Of a DNA stretch of 40,788 nt, positions 1-8,431 are shown in pieces. This stretch comes from JBGSTR01 sp963707135. Lineage in GTDB: Bacteria; Pseudomonadota; Gammaproteobacteria; Chromatiales; Chromatiaceae. The notes below the pieces were generated by a model that was not told the origin of the DNA, searched no databases, and saw nothing but the letters and a program-made list of their open reading frames with translations. A program made the position numbers and the translations under genes. The stretch spans positions 1 to 40,788 of the forward strand of contig CAVPOY010000035.1 in assembly GCA_963707135.1 (NCBI GenBank), in the 5' to 3' direction. Within the stretch, counting starts at the first letter, position 1. Every line of letters starts with the position of its first letter.

Positions 1-792
1 TTCAACCTCAGCCACGCGCTCGAGTTACAGGGGGACAACCGCATCGTTGCCGGCAGCTGGTGGAGCGGCGAGGACGCGCCGCCCCAGTTCTCGGTCGAGC
101 AGGGACTCGCGGAGACGCTCGGGATCGAGCTGGGCGACTCGTTGACCTTCTGGGTCTCGGGCCATGAGGTCAGCGCAGACGTGACCAGCCTCCGGCGGGT
201 CCAGTGGGACAGCTTCAACGTCAATTTCTTCGTCGTCTCGCCGCCGTCGCTGCTGGGCCAGGAGGCGGCCCACTTATCTCACGAGCTTCCACCTGCCCCC
301 CGACCGCGGGGCGATCGTCCCGGGTTGGTGCGCGGCTTCCCGAGCGTGACCCTGCTCGACGTCGACGCTTTGATCGGGCAAGTCCGGCAAGTCGTGGACC
401 GCGGGGTGCTGGCCGTCGAGTACGTGTTTCTGTTCACCCTTGCCGCCGGCATGCTGGTCATGTACGCGGGAATCCAGGCCAGCCTGGAGGAGCGGCGGGT
501 CGAGCACGGCATCCTGCGCACCTTGGGCACCGGGCGGCGCGCCCTACTCGGCAGCCTGGCGGTGGAGTTCACATCGGCCGGGCTGCTCGCCGGGCTGCTG
601 GCCTCCCTGTTCGCCGAGCTGACCGGCTGGCTGCTCGCGGACCAGTTGTTCGGGCTGGAGTTCCAGTTCAACCCCCTGCTTTGGATCACCGGCGTACTGG
701 GCTCGGGGCTTCTGATCGGGCTGGCGGGTACCCTGGCCACCTACCCCCTGTTGATCCGTCCGCCGCTGCAGACGCTCAGGCGCGCGCAGTAG
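1..792 (+). CDS. YbbP/FtsX-like ABC transporter permease, C-terminal part
   Basis: This is the 3' part of an inner-membrane permease of the MacB/FtsX type; its start lies left of the window. The reading frame is open from base 1. The stretch TSLRRVQWDSFNVNFFVV is typical of the periplasmic domain of YbbP-like permeases, which pair with an ATPase (YbbA) and are thought to act on envelope substrates or lipoproteins. Membrane segments follow at about bases 418-480, 550-640 and 670-760, with the FtsX-type cytoplasmic stretch (LEERRVEHGILRTLGTGRR) between the first two. Between about 271 and 325 the expected protein (TYLTSFHLPPDRGAIVPG) is read in another frame. One extra C near 269-271 and one missing G near 322-325 cancel out, so the ORF stays open but about 18 residues are scrambled. 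That looks like paired sequencing errors. Substrate is unknown. Confidence 0.8.
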   Translation, partial: FNLSHALELQGDNRIVAGSWWSGEDAPPQFSVEQGLAETLGIELGDSLTFWVSGHEVSADVTSLRRVQWDSFNVNFFVVSPPSLLGQEAAHLSHELPPAPRPRGDRPGLVRGFPSVTLLDVDALIGQVRQVVDRGVLAVEYVFLFTLAAGMLVMYAGIQASLEERRVEHGILRTLGTGRRALLGSLAVEFTSAGLLAGLLASLFAELTGWLLADQLFGLEFQFNPLLWITGVLGSGLLIGLAGTLATYPLLIRPPLQTLRRAQ

Positions 793-855
793 CCGCCGCA
801 CGGCCGGGCCGGCGCGGACGCGCCTTCGCCGCGCTCCGGCCATGCTGTTACCATA

Positions 856-877
856 GGCCCGACTTCGAACTCGGGCC
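856..877. terminator. Perfect 7-bp hairpin between the permease and DUF2782 genes
   Basis: GGCCCGA (856-862) and TCGGGCC (871-877) are exact inverted repeats around an 8-nt loop that is itself nearly palindromic. The hairpin sits after the permease stop (790-792) and 6 bases before the next ATG. No T run follows, so it could be a weak terminator or a structure in the leader of the next gene. Confidence 0.35.
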
Positions 878-883
878 GCCCCG

Positions 884-1219
884 ATGACCCACAGCCCCCG
901 TGCTTTTCCATCGCCGTTACCGGCATTGATGCTCGGCCTGTCCCTGAGCCACGCGGTCGTGGCCACGCCGGACCCGGCGTCACTCGACCTTCGGGTCGCG
1001 GACTCGGACCTGGGGCCGACCATCACACTTCAGGAGCACGAGAACCGCACGGTCGAGGAGTATCGGGTCAACGGCAATCTCTACATGGTCAAGATCACGC
1101 CCAGCGTCGGCGCCCCCTACTACCTGGTCGACGAAGACGGCAGCGGCGACATGGCCTGGCATCGGGGCACGAGCCGTGTCGAGAACCAGGTTCCCCAGTG
1201 GGCGCTGCTGTCCTGGTAG
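884..1219 (+). CDS. DUF2782 family secreted protein
   Basis: A 111-residue protein with an N-terminal hydrophobic signal sequence (about residues 9-27, ending near AVVA). The conserved block EYRVNGNLYMVKITPSVG, then PYYLVDEDGSG, and the C-terminal PQWALLSW are hallmarks of the gammaproteobacterial DUF2782 family, whose function is unknown. It is expected to be periplasmic. It follows the permease by 91 bases, with a strong hairpin just before its ATG, and is followed by an amino-acid binding protein gene in the same direction. The length is normal for the family and the frame is intact. Confidence 0.85.
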   Translation: MTHSPRAFPSPLPALMLGLSLSHAVVATPDPASLDLRVADSDLGPTITLQEHENRTVEEYRVNGNLYMVKITPSVGAPYYLVDEDGSGDMAWHRGTSRVENQVPQWALLSW

Positions 1220-1311
1220 GCGCGACGGAAACGCGGATCAATTCAGCGTTTCCCTGAGGGACACCAGCCCTAGGTCACAAGCTCAAAGTGCACACGTTGA
1301 GAGTTGCTTCG

Positions 1312-2328
1312 ATGAAACACCCTATCGTCTGGCTCGCCGGCGCCCTGCTCGCCGGCGCCCTGCACCAGGCCGGCGCCGAGACGCTGGAGGACGTGAAGCA
1401 GCGCGGCACGCTGCGCTGCGGCGTCAACGGCGAGGTGCCTGGCTTGTCCTACAAGGACGCGAGCGGCCACTGGAGCGGGCTCGACGTCGATTTCTGCCGC
1501 GCGGTCGCCGCCGCGGCGCTCGGCCAGGCCGAGAAGGTCGAATTCGTCCCCGTGAACGCGGCGAACCGTTTCGACGTGCTGCGCGAGGGCGAGATCGACC
1601 TTCTCTCGCGCAACACCACCTGGACCCTGTCGCGGGACCTCGACCTGGGGGTGGTCTTCGTCTCTCCGATTTACTACGACGGACAGGGGTTCATGGTCAG
1701 GCGGGAGACCAGCACGCTGAGCGCGCTGGAGCTCAGCAACAAGCCCGTCTGCGCCATCGCCGACACCACCGGACCCGAGAACGCCGAGCGTTACTTCACG
1801 CGCCATCGGATGGTGCTGGAGCTCAAGCAGTTTCCGGACATCAAGGCCGCCACGGAGGCCTATCTGAACGGCGACTGCTACGCCCTGACCACCGACCAGT
1901 CCCAGCTGCACGCGGTGCGCGCGGGATTGGGCGCGGCGAGTGCCCATCGGATACTGCCCGAGGTGATCTCGAAGGAACCCCTGTCCCCGGCCGTGCGGCG
2001 GGACGACGAGCGCTGGTTCGACATCGTGCGCTGGACGCTGTTCACGATGATCGACGCCGAGGAGGCCGGGATCGACTCGACCAACGTCGAGCAGGCCCGC
2101 GCCCGGGCCCGCAGCGACGAGGTGCGCCTGCTGCTCGACGTCGACGGGGAGACCGGCAAGCTGCTCGGCCTCGACCAGGGATGGGGCTATCGGATCATCG
2201 ACCAGGTCGGCAACTACGCCGAGATCTTCGAGCGCAATCTCGGAGACCAGTCCCCGCTCAAGATCAAGCGGGGACTGAACGCCCTCTGGCACGACGGCGG
2301 CATCCTGTACGCGCCGCCGGCGCGCTAA
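1312..2328 (+). CDS. AapJ-like general amino-acid ABC transporter, periplasmic binding protein
   Basis: The protein (338 residues from ATG 1312) belongs to extracellular solute-binding protein family 3, in the group containing AapJ/BztA. ATG 1312 is preferred over 1288 because it places a signal peptide (KHPIVWLAGALLAGALHQAGA) at the N-terminus. The mature protein starts with ETLEDVKQRGTLRCGVN, and the signature GLSYKDASGHWSGLDVDFCRA binds the amino-acid backbone in relatives. Later blocks, LSRNTTWTLSRD and GWGYRIIDQVGNYAEIFERN, are also family-typical. Aap systems take up a broad range of L-amino acids, but no aapQ, aapM or aapP gene lies next to it in this window, so it is an orphan binding protein or serves a transporter encoded elsewhere. 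Confidence 0.88.
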   Translation: MKHPIVWLAGALLAGALHQAGAETLEDVKQRGTLRCGVNGEVPGLSYKDASGHWSGLDVDFCRAVAAAALGQAEKVEFVPVNAANRFDVLREGEIDLLSRNTTWTLSRDLDLGVVFVSPIYYDGQGFMVRRETSTLSALELSNKPVCAIADTTGPENAERYFTRHRMVLELKQFPDIKAATEAYLNGDCYALTTDQSQLHAVRAGLGAASAHRILPEVISKEPLSPAVRRDDERWFDIVRWTLFTMIDAEEAGIDSTNVEQARARARSDEVRLLLDVDGETGKLLGLDQGWGYRIIDQVGNYAEIFERNLGDQSPLKIKRGLNALWHDGGILYAPPAR

Positions 2329-2406
2329 GAACAGGCGCCGCCGTCCGGCGGCGCCACGGACCCCCGATCGCTCACAGAGCGCTGATCGAAATACCAGAGA
2401 CCCCCG

Positions 2407-3648
2407 ATGCCGCTGATCAAGCCCTTTGCCGGTCTGCGCCCCGCCCAAGGACGTGCCGCGGACGTGGCCGCCCCCCCGTATGACGTGATGAACGCCGCGG
2501 AGGCCCGGCGGATGGTCGAGGGCCGGCCCTGGAGCTTCCTGCACATATCGCGCCCCGAGGTCGACCTCCCGGCGGGGACCAACCCCTACTCCACGGGTGT
2601 CTATGCGAAGGCCCGGGAGAACCTGGACCGGATGCTGGCCGAGGGCGTGCTGGCGCGCGACCCGTCGCCGCGCTATTACGTCTACCGGCTCACGATGGGC
2701 GGGCATGTACAGACCGGGCTGGTGGCCGCGGCGTCGGTGGCCGCCTACGACGCCGAGCGGATCAAGAAGCACGAGTTCACGCGCCCCGTGAAGGAAGACG
2801 ACCGGGTGCGACAGATCGACGCCCTGAACGCCCAGACGGGCCCGGTGTTCCTGGTATACCGCAGCACCGCGGCGATCGACGGCACGCTCGCCGAGGCCAG
2901 CCGGACCCGGCCGGCGGTCGACATCCGGGCCGCTGACGGGGTTCGCCACGAGCTCTGGGTCGTCGAGGATGAGGGTAGAATCGAGCGCCTGAGCGCCGCG
3001 TTCGACGCCTTGGACGCACTCTACGTCGCCGACGGCCACCACCGCTCGGCAGCGGCCTCGCGCGTGGCCGCCGCAAGGCGCGCCGGCAACCCGAATCCCA
3101 CCGGCGAGGAGCCCTACGAGTACTTTCTGTCGGTGATCTTCCCGCACGACCAGATGCAGATCCTGGCCTATAACCGGGTGGTCGCCGACCTGCGGGGCAA
3201 CACCCTGGACACCCTGATGCGCCGGCTCGCCGTCTCGTTCGCGATAGAGGGCAGCGTGGAGCCGGTCCTGCCGGAGCGGTCCGGACAGTTCGGCATGTTC
3301 GTGGCCGGGCACTGGTACCGTCTGCAGCTCGACCCGGCGCGCATCCCCTACGACGACCCCGTGGCGCGGCTGGACGTAAGCCTGCTGCAGGACAACCTGA
3401 TCGAGCCGATACTCGGCATCGTGGACCCGCGTCGCGACGAGCGCATGGACTTCGTCGGCGGCATCCGCGGGCTCGAGGCCCTGAGCGGGCGCGTGGCGAC
3501 GGGCGAGATGGCGGTGGCCTTTTCACTCTACCCGACCCGGATGGAAGACCTGATGGCCGTCGCCGACGCGGGCGAGATCATGCCGCCCAAGTCGACCTGG
3601 TTCGAGCCGAAGCTCGCCGACGGACTGGTGAGCCACGTCCTGGACTGA
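2407..3648 (+). CDS. DUF1015 family protein
   Basis: A 413-residue soluble protein. The N-terminus (MPLIKPFAGLRP, then VAAPPYDVM) and the central YVADGHHRSAAA motif are diagnostic for DUF1015 (PF06245). The family is widespread in bacteria and archaea and its biochemical function is not firmly established. There is no signal peptide or membrane segment. The gene lies 78 bases downstream of the amino-acid binding protein, same strand, and could be co-transcribed with it. Length is normal and the frame intact. Confidence 0.85.
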   Translation: MPLIKPFAGLRPAQGRAADVAAPPYDVMNAAEARRMVEGRPWSFLHISRPEVDLPAGTNPYSTGVYAKARENLDRMLAEGVLARDPSPRYYVYRLTMGGHVQTGLVAAASVAAYDAERIKKHEFTRPVKEDDRVRQIDALNAQTGPVFLVYRSTAAIDGTLAEASRTRPAVDIRAADGVRHELWVVEDEGRIERLSAAFDALDALYVADGHHRSAAASRVAAARRAGNPNPTGEEPYEYFLSVIFPHDQMQILAYNRVVADLRGNTLDTLMRRLAVSFAIEGSVEPVLPERSGQFGMFVAGHWYRLQLDPARIPYDDPVARLDVSLLQDNLIEPILGIVDPRRDERMDFVGGIRGLEALSGRVATGEMAVAFSLYPTRMEDLMAVADAGEIMPPKSTWFEPKLADGLVSHVLD

Positions 3649-3791
3649 CAGGCCGAATCCGGCACCGGACGCCGAGTTGCGACGAGCGTTGGATTCCAGC
3701 GCCATCGACGCCAGCTAAAGTGATCGAACAGGCCCCGGCCCGCACTCGGCGCGGCCGCCGGCCCATGGAGTCCGCCAAGCGCGCACGAGCC

Positions 3792-6002
3792 ATGGTCAAG
3801 CCCGTCTACAACCTCCCCGAGCCTGCGTCGGACGACGAGAGCGCGATCCGTCACTGGCTCGACAGCCTCGCGACTCACTACCCGCGCGATGAGCTGCTGC
3901 TGATCGCCGGTGCCTGCGCGGCCCTGACCCGCTGCCAGGGAGACCACCGGATCGAGACCGGCGAGACCCACGTGCGTCACGTGCTGTCCACCGCCGACAT
4001 CCTCGCCAACCTTCGCATGGACCACGAGACGCTGATCGCGGCCCTGCTCAACGGCTGCATGTCCCAGGGCTATGTCACGGAGGTGCAACTGGTCGAGCGC
4101 TTCGGCCCCGGCATCGCGCGAATGGTCGGCGACCTGGCGAAGATCGGTCAGATCGCCAACGTCGAGGCCATCATCGCCGCCAAGGACAAGAATGAGCATG
4201 AGGAGAACCTGCGCCGACTGCTGCTCGGGATCGCCGAGGATGTGCGGGTCGTGCTCGTGGTCCTCGCCGAGCGCGTTCATGTGATGCGCGCGATCAAGCA
4301 CCTGGATCCGGAGCGCCGAACCCGGATCGCCCGCGACACCCAGCGCGTCTACGCCCCGCTGGCCAACCGGCTCGGCATGTGGCAGGTCAAGTGGGAGCTC
4401 GAGGACCTGTCGCTGCGGTATCTGGAGCCGGCCGAGTACAAACGGATCGCGAAGCTGCTCGCCGAACGGCGCCAGAAGCGGGAACGCTACATCGCCGACG
4501 TCATCGCCACCCTGCGCGACACCTTCGCCGAGGCCGGTATCAGCGCCGAGATAACCGGCCGCCCGAAGCACATCTTCAGCATCTGGAAGAAGATGAAACG
4601 CAAGGGCGTCGACATCAAGGACATCTTCGACCTGCGCGCGGTACGGGTGCTGGTCGACGATGTGGCCACCTGCTACGCCGTGCTCGGCATCGTCCACGGC
4701 CTCTGGACACACATTCCCGAAGAGTTCGACGACTACATCGCAACCCCGAAAGGAAATCTGTACCAGTCCCTGCACACCGCCGTCGTGGGTCCCGAGGGCA
4801 AGTCGCTCGAGGTGCAGATCCGCACCCGCGAGATGCACAGGCACGCCGAGTTCGGCGTCGCCGCGCACTGGGCCTACAAGGAATCGCGAGGGCACGATGT
4901 CGAATTCCAGAACCGTCTGGTATCACTGCGCCGCTGGCTGGAACGTAAGGGCGACGACGACGCGGACACCGGCGAGCCGTTCAATGCCCAGATCAATCCG
5001 GCGCACATCTATGTGCTGACGCCCCAGAACAAGGTGGTCGAGCTCCCCAAGGGCGCCACACCGCTGGACTTCGCCTACGCGATCCACTCCGAGGTCGGGA
5101 ACCGTTGCCGGGGTGCCCGCGTGAACGGCCGTATCGTGCCCCTGAGCTGGCAGCTGAACAGCGGCGAGACGGTCGAGATTCTGACCAAGAAGAACGCGAC
5201 ACCGAGCCGTGACTGGCTGAGCCCGCATCAGGGTTATCTGACCACGAACCGCGCCCGCAACCGGGTGCGCCAGTGGTTCAAGCAGCAGGACTACGCACAG
5301 AATCTGCAGGAGGGGCGAACCAGCCTGGACAAGGAGCTGACGCGGCTCGGCATCGAACAGAAGTCCCAGCTGGATCAGATCGCGAACAAGTACAACCTGA
5401 AGGCCGCGGACGACCTGCTGGCCGCGATCGGCCGGGGGGACCTCGCGGTCGGCGTGGTGGCGCGCCAGATCGGCGAGCCCCGGGTCCCAGAGGCCAAGCC
5501 CACTGTCACCAGGCACCGGAAGCCCGAAAAACTCGGCCCACGCGCGGGGGCCGGCGACGTCGTCGTCGAGGGCGTGGACGACCTGATGACCCAGGTCGCC
5601 CGTTGCTGTAAGCCGGTGCCCCACGACGATATCGTCGGCTTCGTTACCCGGGGGCGCGGCGTGACCGTCCACCGTCGCGATTGCCCGAACGTGCTGCACC
5701 TGTCGCCGACCGAGGTCGAGCGGCTGATCCAGGTCCGCTGGGCCGGCCAGGCGGCCGAGTCGAGCTATCCGGTGGACGTGTGCGTGGTGGCCGCCGACCG
5801 CAAGGGCCTGCTGCGCGACATCTCCTCCGTATTCGCCGACGACGACGTGGACGTCACCGGCGTCAACACCCGCTCGGACCGTCGTACCGACACGGCGACC
5901 ATGCATTTCACCGTCGAGATCCGGGACACGGCGCAGCTCGACCGCGTCCTGCTAAAGGTCAACCAGGTGCCCGACGTGGTGCAGGTCAAGCGGTCGCATT
6001 GA
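3792..6002 (+). CDS. relA: RelA-type (p)ppGpp synthetase, monofunctional
   Basis: Makes the alarmone (p)ppGpp from ATP and GTP/GDP during amino-acid starvation, on stalled ribosomes. From ATG 3792 the protein is 736 residues, close to E. coli RelA. GTG 3720 and ATG 3765 are alternative starts, and none has a clear ribosome binding site. Domain order: pseudo-hydrolase (about 30-180), synthetase (about 210-335), TGS (about 390-450), a Cys-containing region (VARCCKPVPHDDIVGF) and a C-terminal ACT domain. The hydrolase HD signature is replaced by AALLNGCMSQ, so hydrolysis is probably lost. The synthetase carries EFDD, the acidic EXDD motif of monofunctional RelA, rather than the RXKD of bifunctional SpoT/Rel. 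A separate spoT should exist elsewhere in the genome. The frame is intact. Confidence 0.93.
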   Translation: MVKPVYNLPEPASDDESAIRHWLDSLATHYPRDELLLIAGACAALTRCQGDHRIETGETHVRHVLSTADILANLRMDHETLIAALLNGCMSQGYVTEVQLVERFGPGIARMVGDLAKIGQIANVEAIIAAKDKNEHEENLRRLLLGIAEDVRVVLVVLAERVHVMRAIKHLDPERRTRIARDTQRVYAPLANRLGMWQVKWELEDLSLRYLEPAEYKRIAKLLAERRQKRERYIADVIATLRDTFAEAGISAEITGRPKHIFSIWKKMKRKGVDIKDIFDLRAVRVLVDDVATCYAVLGIVHGLWTHIPEEFDDYIATPKGNLYQSLHTAVVGPEGKSLEVQIRTREMHRHAEFGVAAHWAYKESRGHDVEFQNRLVSLRRWLERKGDDDADTGEPFNAQINPAHIYVLTPQNKVVELPKGATPLDFAYAIHSEVGNRCRGARVNGRIVPLSWQLNSGETVEILTKKNATPSRDWLSPHQGYLTTNRARNRVRQWFKQQDYAQNLQEGRTSLDKELTRLGIEQKSQLDQIANKYNLKAADDLLAAIGRGDLAVGVVARQIGEPRVPEAKPTVTRHRKPEKLGPRAGAGDVVVEGVDDLMTQVARCCKPVPHDDIVGFVTRGRGVTVHRRDCPNVLHLSPTEVERLIQVRWAGQAAESSYPVDVCVVAADRKGLLRDISSVFADDDVDVTGVNTRSDRRTDTATMHFTVEIRDTAQLDRVLLKVNQVPDVVQVKRSH

Positions 6003-6253
6003 GTCCGGAACAAAGCGGCTGCCTGCGACCATTGCGACGCCCACGAGCGACGAGCGCTCGCGGCCCGGGCCGCTCGGATGCACCCGTCAAGTATGGGTAT
6101 TGCGGTAAGCGAGGCGCGTCGATCGTGCCCGAGAGCTAGGCGCGACGACGCGTTATAGCGAAATCGATTGCGAGGAGTCGCAACGCCGCTATCGGGTGCG
6201 AGAGGCATGCATCGCGGCGGAAAACCCATATCTGACGGGTATACAATCGGGCG

Positions 6254-6916
6254 ATGCTGCTTTCGCCCAGATTTCGGTTCCTGTTCGTCCACATCGCCAA
6301 GACCGGCGGGACCAGCGTGCGCTCGGCGCTCGAAGGACTGCGCTGGCGCGACCCCTGGTACTGGCCGATGTTCCTGTGCAGCCGGTTCAGCCATCTGAGC
6401 GGACACCGCATCGGGACCAAGCTGCCCCGCCATGCCAAGATCGTCGCCGCCAAGGAGCTGCTGCCGAGGGAGTACTTCGACTCGCTGTTCAAGTTCGCGT
6501 TCGTCCGCAACCCCTGGGACCTGCAGGTGAGCTCGTTCCATCACATCCGCCGTGAACGGCCCCATTACCTGGGCGGCCACGAGACCTTCGAGGGGTTCCT
6601 GCGCTGGAAGCTGGACCCGGAACGGCCCTATCAGTACCACGTCGACACCTCGATCGAGCTGCAGAGCGATTACCTGATCGACCTGCACGGCGCCGTCGTC
6701 GTGGACTTCATCGGCCGCTACGAGCGGCTGCAGGAGGACTTCGAGAACGCCTGTTCGCGAATCGGTGTCTCGATACCGGCCCTGCCCCATGACCGCAGGG
6801 CGACCGACCGCAAGAAGGACTTTCGGGGGTATTACGATAGCGAGACCGCGGAGCTCGTCGCACGGTACTTCGCCCGGGACATCGAGCTGCTGGGCTACCG
6901 CTTCGACCCGGACTGA
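6254..6916 (+). CDS. Sulfotransferase family protein
   Basis: A 220-residue protein of the Sulfotransfer_2 type, which transfers sulfate from PAPS to a sugar, lipid or protein acceptor. The N-terminal FLFVHIAKTGGTSVRSAL is the phosphosulfate-binding loop, and FAFVRNPWDLQVSSFHHI at about residues 87-104 is the second PAPS-contacting motif (Arg and Ser contacts). There is no signal peptide, so it should be cytoplasmic. A TATACAAT stretch lies just upstream (6240-6247), but no matching -35 element is visible. The acceptor cannot be inferred. The gene converges on the sulfur globule protein gene across a shared terminator. Confidence 0.8.
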   Translation: MLLSPRFRFLFVHIAKTGGTSVRSALEGLRWRDPWYWPMFLCSRFSHLSGHRIGTKLPRHAKIVAAKELLPREYFDSLFKFAFVRNPWDLQVSSFHHIRRERPHYLGGHETFEGFLRWKLDPERPYQYHVDTSIELQSDYLIDLHGAVVVDFIGRYERLQEDFENACSRIGVSIPALPHDRRATDRKKDFRGYYDSETAELVARYFARDIELLGYRFDPD

Positions 6917-6988
6917 TTGACGAGGACGGCATCGCCGAAAGATAGCGCTGGTGCGCAGAGAGGACGGACGACCGGTTTGCGGGAAAAG

Positions 6989-7007
6989 TGGGCCATTCCC
7001 TGGCCCA
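6989..7007 (-). terminator. Rho-independent terminator of the sulfur globule protein gene
   Basis: TGGGCCA (6989-6995) and TGGCCCA (7001-7007) form a perfect 7-bp stem with a 5-nt loop. Read on the minus strand, the hairpin is followed after two bases by a TTTT run (complement of 6984-6987). It lies 34 bases past the stop codon of the gene at 7041-7484 and probably also blocks readthrough from the sulfotransferase gene. Confidence 0.65.
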
Positions 7008-7040
7008 GATCGAGACCGATTCGAATTCGCGCGGATCGAG

Positions 7041-7484
7041 TTATCGAACGACGGCACTTGCCGGCGCAGGGGGCACCGCAACCGGCGCGGCGATAGGAGC
7101 TACGCCCGGGGCACCGTAAGGCATGCCGCCGTAACCACCACCGTAGGGGGGAGCGCCATAGCCGCCGCCATAGGGCATGCCGTAACCGCCCATGGGACCA
7201 CCGTAACCGTAGGGGCCGTACCCGCCACCGTAGCCGCTGCCGTAGCCCCGACCATAGCCGCGGCCGTAGCCTCTGCCATAGCCGCGGCCGGAGCCACCTC
7301 CGCTCATGCTCATGTCGAAGTCCCCACTACCGTCACCGAACATGTCACCCATGTTGTCCCACATGCCGTCGCCCCAGCCGTTGCCGCCACCCGGACCGCC
7401 GCCCCACCAGGCACTCGCGGAGAAGGATGCACCAGCCAAACCGGTGACGACAACCAGAGTCAGGGTCTTGAGTGTATTACGCAC
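7041..7484 (-). CDS. Sulfur globule family protein (Gly/Tyr-rich envelope protein)
   Basis: From GTG 7484 the protein is 147 residues. This start is chosen because a GGAAGG ribosome binding site sits 10 bases upstream and it gives a clean signal peptide (LKTLTLVVVTGLAG then SASA). The mature protein begins WWGGGPGG, continues with a Trp/Met/Asp segment (WDNMGDMFGDGSGDFDMSM), then RGYG repeats, Gly/Tyr/Pro repeats and an Ala/Pro/Val tail. This order matches Sgp proteins of purple sulfur bacteria such as Allochromatium vinosum, which coat the periplasmic sulfur globules formed during sulfide or thiosulfate oxidation. The assignment rests on composition and segment order; a generic Gly-rich secreted protein is the alternative. 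A strong terminator follows, as expected for an abundant structural protein. Confidence 0.75.
   Translation of the reverse strand: MRNTLKTLTLVVVTGLAGASFSASAWWGGGPGGGNGWGDGMWDNMGDMFGDGSGDFDMSMSGGGSGRGYGRGYGRGYGRGYGSGYGGGYGPYGYGGPMGGYGMPYGGGYGAPPYGGGYGGMPYGAPGVAPIAAPVAVPPAPASAVVR
7229..7290 (-). repeat. 12-bp coding tandem repeats (RGYG units) in the sulfur globule gene
   Basis: Imperfect 12-base units encode successive Arg-Gly-Tyr-Gly, with varied third codon positions between units. This is coding repeat DNA, not a CRISPR or an intergenic repeat. It could change in copy number by slippage. Confidence 0.6.
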
Positions 7485-8226
7485 TATTTGTTTACCTTCC
7501 AATAACTTGCATTTCTGTTGAGGTCGGACCATTTACGCGCGCCAAGACCATGCCGCTGCGGGCACACAGCGCCTTGAGGCCGCGCCCAGGCCGTCAACGA
7601 GGATCAGAACGGAATTTCTGAATGAGACCGATCGTCGGTGCAGAATGCCGCACGGCGAGGTTTGAGGCGCGGCCTAAACCTGGTCGTTAGAGGTAAACGC
7701 TTGGGCCATCCGGCCCTGGACAACAGGACTATCCTCTGCTGAGACGTGGAGTCCACATGGAGTCACTGCCGACCCACTCGCCACCTGGAATGGACTAGCC
7801 GGAGATGGGAGAAAACAGGTACCCAAATCCAATGGTTTCAATGGCGTGACTATCGCCACTGAAGGTACCGGAGCATCCTTGCCCGGCGGAGCGCGCCGAT
7901 TTGAGCAGCGCGTTGTCACCGCGATGCATCGATTGGCTCAGAAGCAAAAAACGCGCATCGGTCAAGGGACTATACGCGCTTACCTGACGGAGGGACATCT
8001 CTATTTCGAGACAGGGTAACGTCACGCGCGAACCGGAACCGACGCGCACAGACACTTCATGGGGTTTCTCTAATTTGCGCAGCTCAAGCAGGCCCGGACA
8101 CCCCTCGATGCGCTCTTACTGTCTCCACTTGGACAGCCAGAATACCGCCGCAGGGCCGGACCAGGCGGAAGCCACCGGCCCTCCGTCCCCACGGCTGGAG
8201 CCTCGCCCCGCCGACCCCGCGAACGA
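7485..8226. other. About 740 bases without a convincing gene
   Basis: The left end holds the leader and presumed promoter of the sulfur globule gene, where no clear -35/-10 pair is visible. The rest has lower GC than the flanks and only short open frames. The longest minus-strand one (7795-8055, 86 codons) shows no family motif and no good ribosome binding site. No tRNA, rRNA, insertion-sequence end or attachment site is recognisable. It may hold a small RNA or remnants of a decayed gene, but nothing here proves either. Confidence 0.4.
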
Positions 8227-8373
8227 CTACTGTTTGAACGCGGGGTGCTCGCTTATCGGAACCCGCTGGGGGGCGAAATCCTCGTCGTCGATGTTATGGA
8301 GCTTGGACCAGGCGGCGATCAGGCCGATCAGCGCCAGGATGCCGGTCACGGTCCATGCCTTGCGCGAGATCAT
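8227..8373 (-). CDS. Small single-pass membrane protein, last gene of the sco1 cluster
   Basis: A 48-residue protein from ATG 8373, chosen over GTG 8424 because GGAG lies 7 bases upstream. One membrane helix (about residues 6-22, WTVTGILALIGLIAAW) is followed by an acidic tail (HNIDDEDFAP). It lies 58 bases downstream of the DUF2189 gene in the same direction. No family recognised. The position suggests a role at the membrane with the oxidase assembly genes, but that is only context. Confidence 0.5.
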   Translation of the reverse strand: MISRKAWTVTGILALIGLIAAWSKLHNIDDEDFAPQRVPISEHPAFKQ

Positions 8374-8431
8374 CGGCCGGCTCCAAAGCCGCGGACCGGT
8401 CTGCCTATCCACAAGGTCAGACACACTGCCA

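Noticed and set aside
1270..3312. 680-codon open frame on the minus strand
   Set aside because: It lies opposite the amino-acid binding protein and DUF1015 genes, both of which have clear family motifs. Long antisense frames are expected in GC-rich DNA, and this one has no recognisable domain.
3528..4895. 455-codon open frame on the minus strand
   Set aside because: It is antisense to relA, which is intact and fully conserved.
6051..6076. GC palindrome after relA as a terminator
   Set aside because: The palindrome (GCGGCCCGGGCCGC, 6060-6073) has no loop of suitable size and no T run; termination could not be supported.
7229..7300. Regular repeats resembling a CRISPR array
   Set aside because: The repeats are 12 bases long with no spacers and encode RGYG units in a secreted protein. 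No cas gene is present.
7983..7996. CCTGACGGAGGGAC, also found at 21269-21282, as a possible dispersed repeat
   Set aside because: A 14-base match between two places in a 40-kb GC-rich window is expected by chance, and the flanks do not match.
7795..8055. 86-codon open frame on the minus strand in the gene-poor region
   Set aside because: It has no good ribosome binding site, no family motif, and codon use unlike neighbouring genes; coding status could not be supported.
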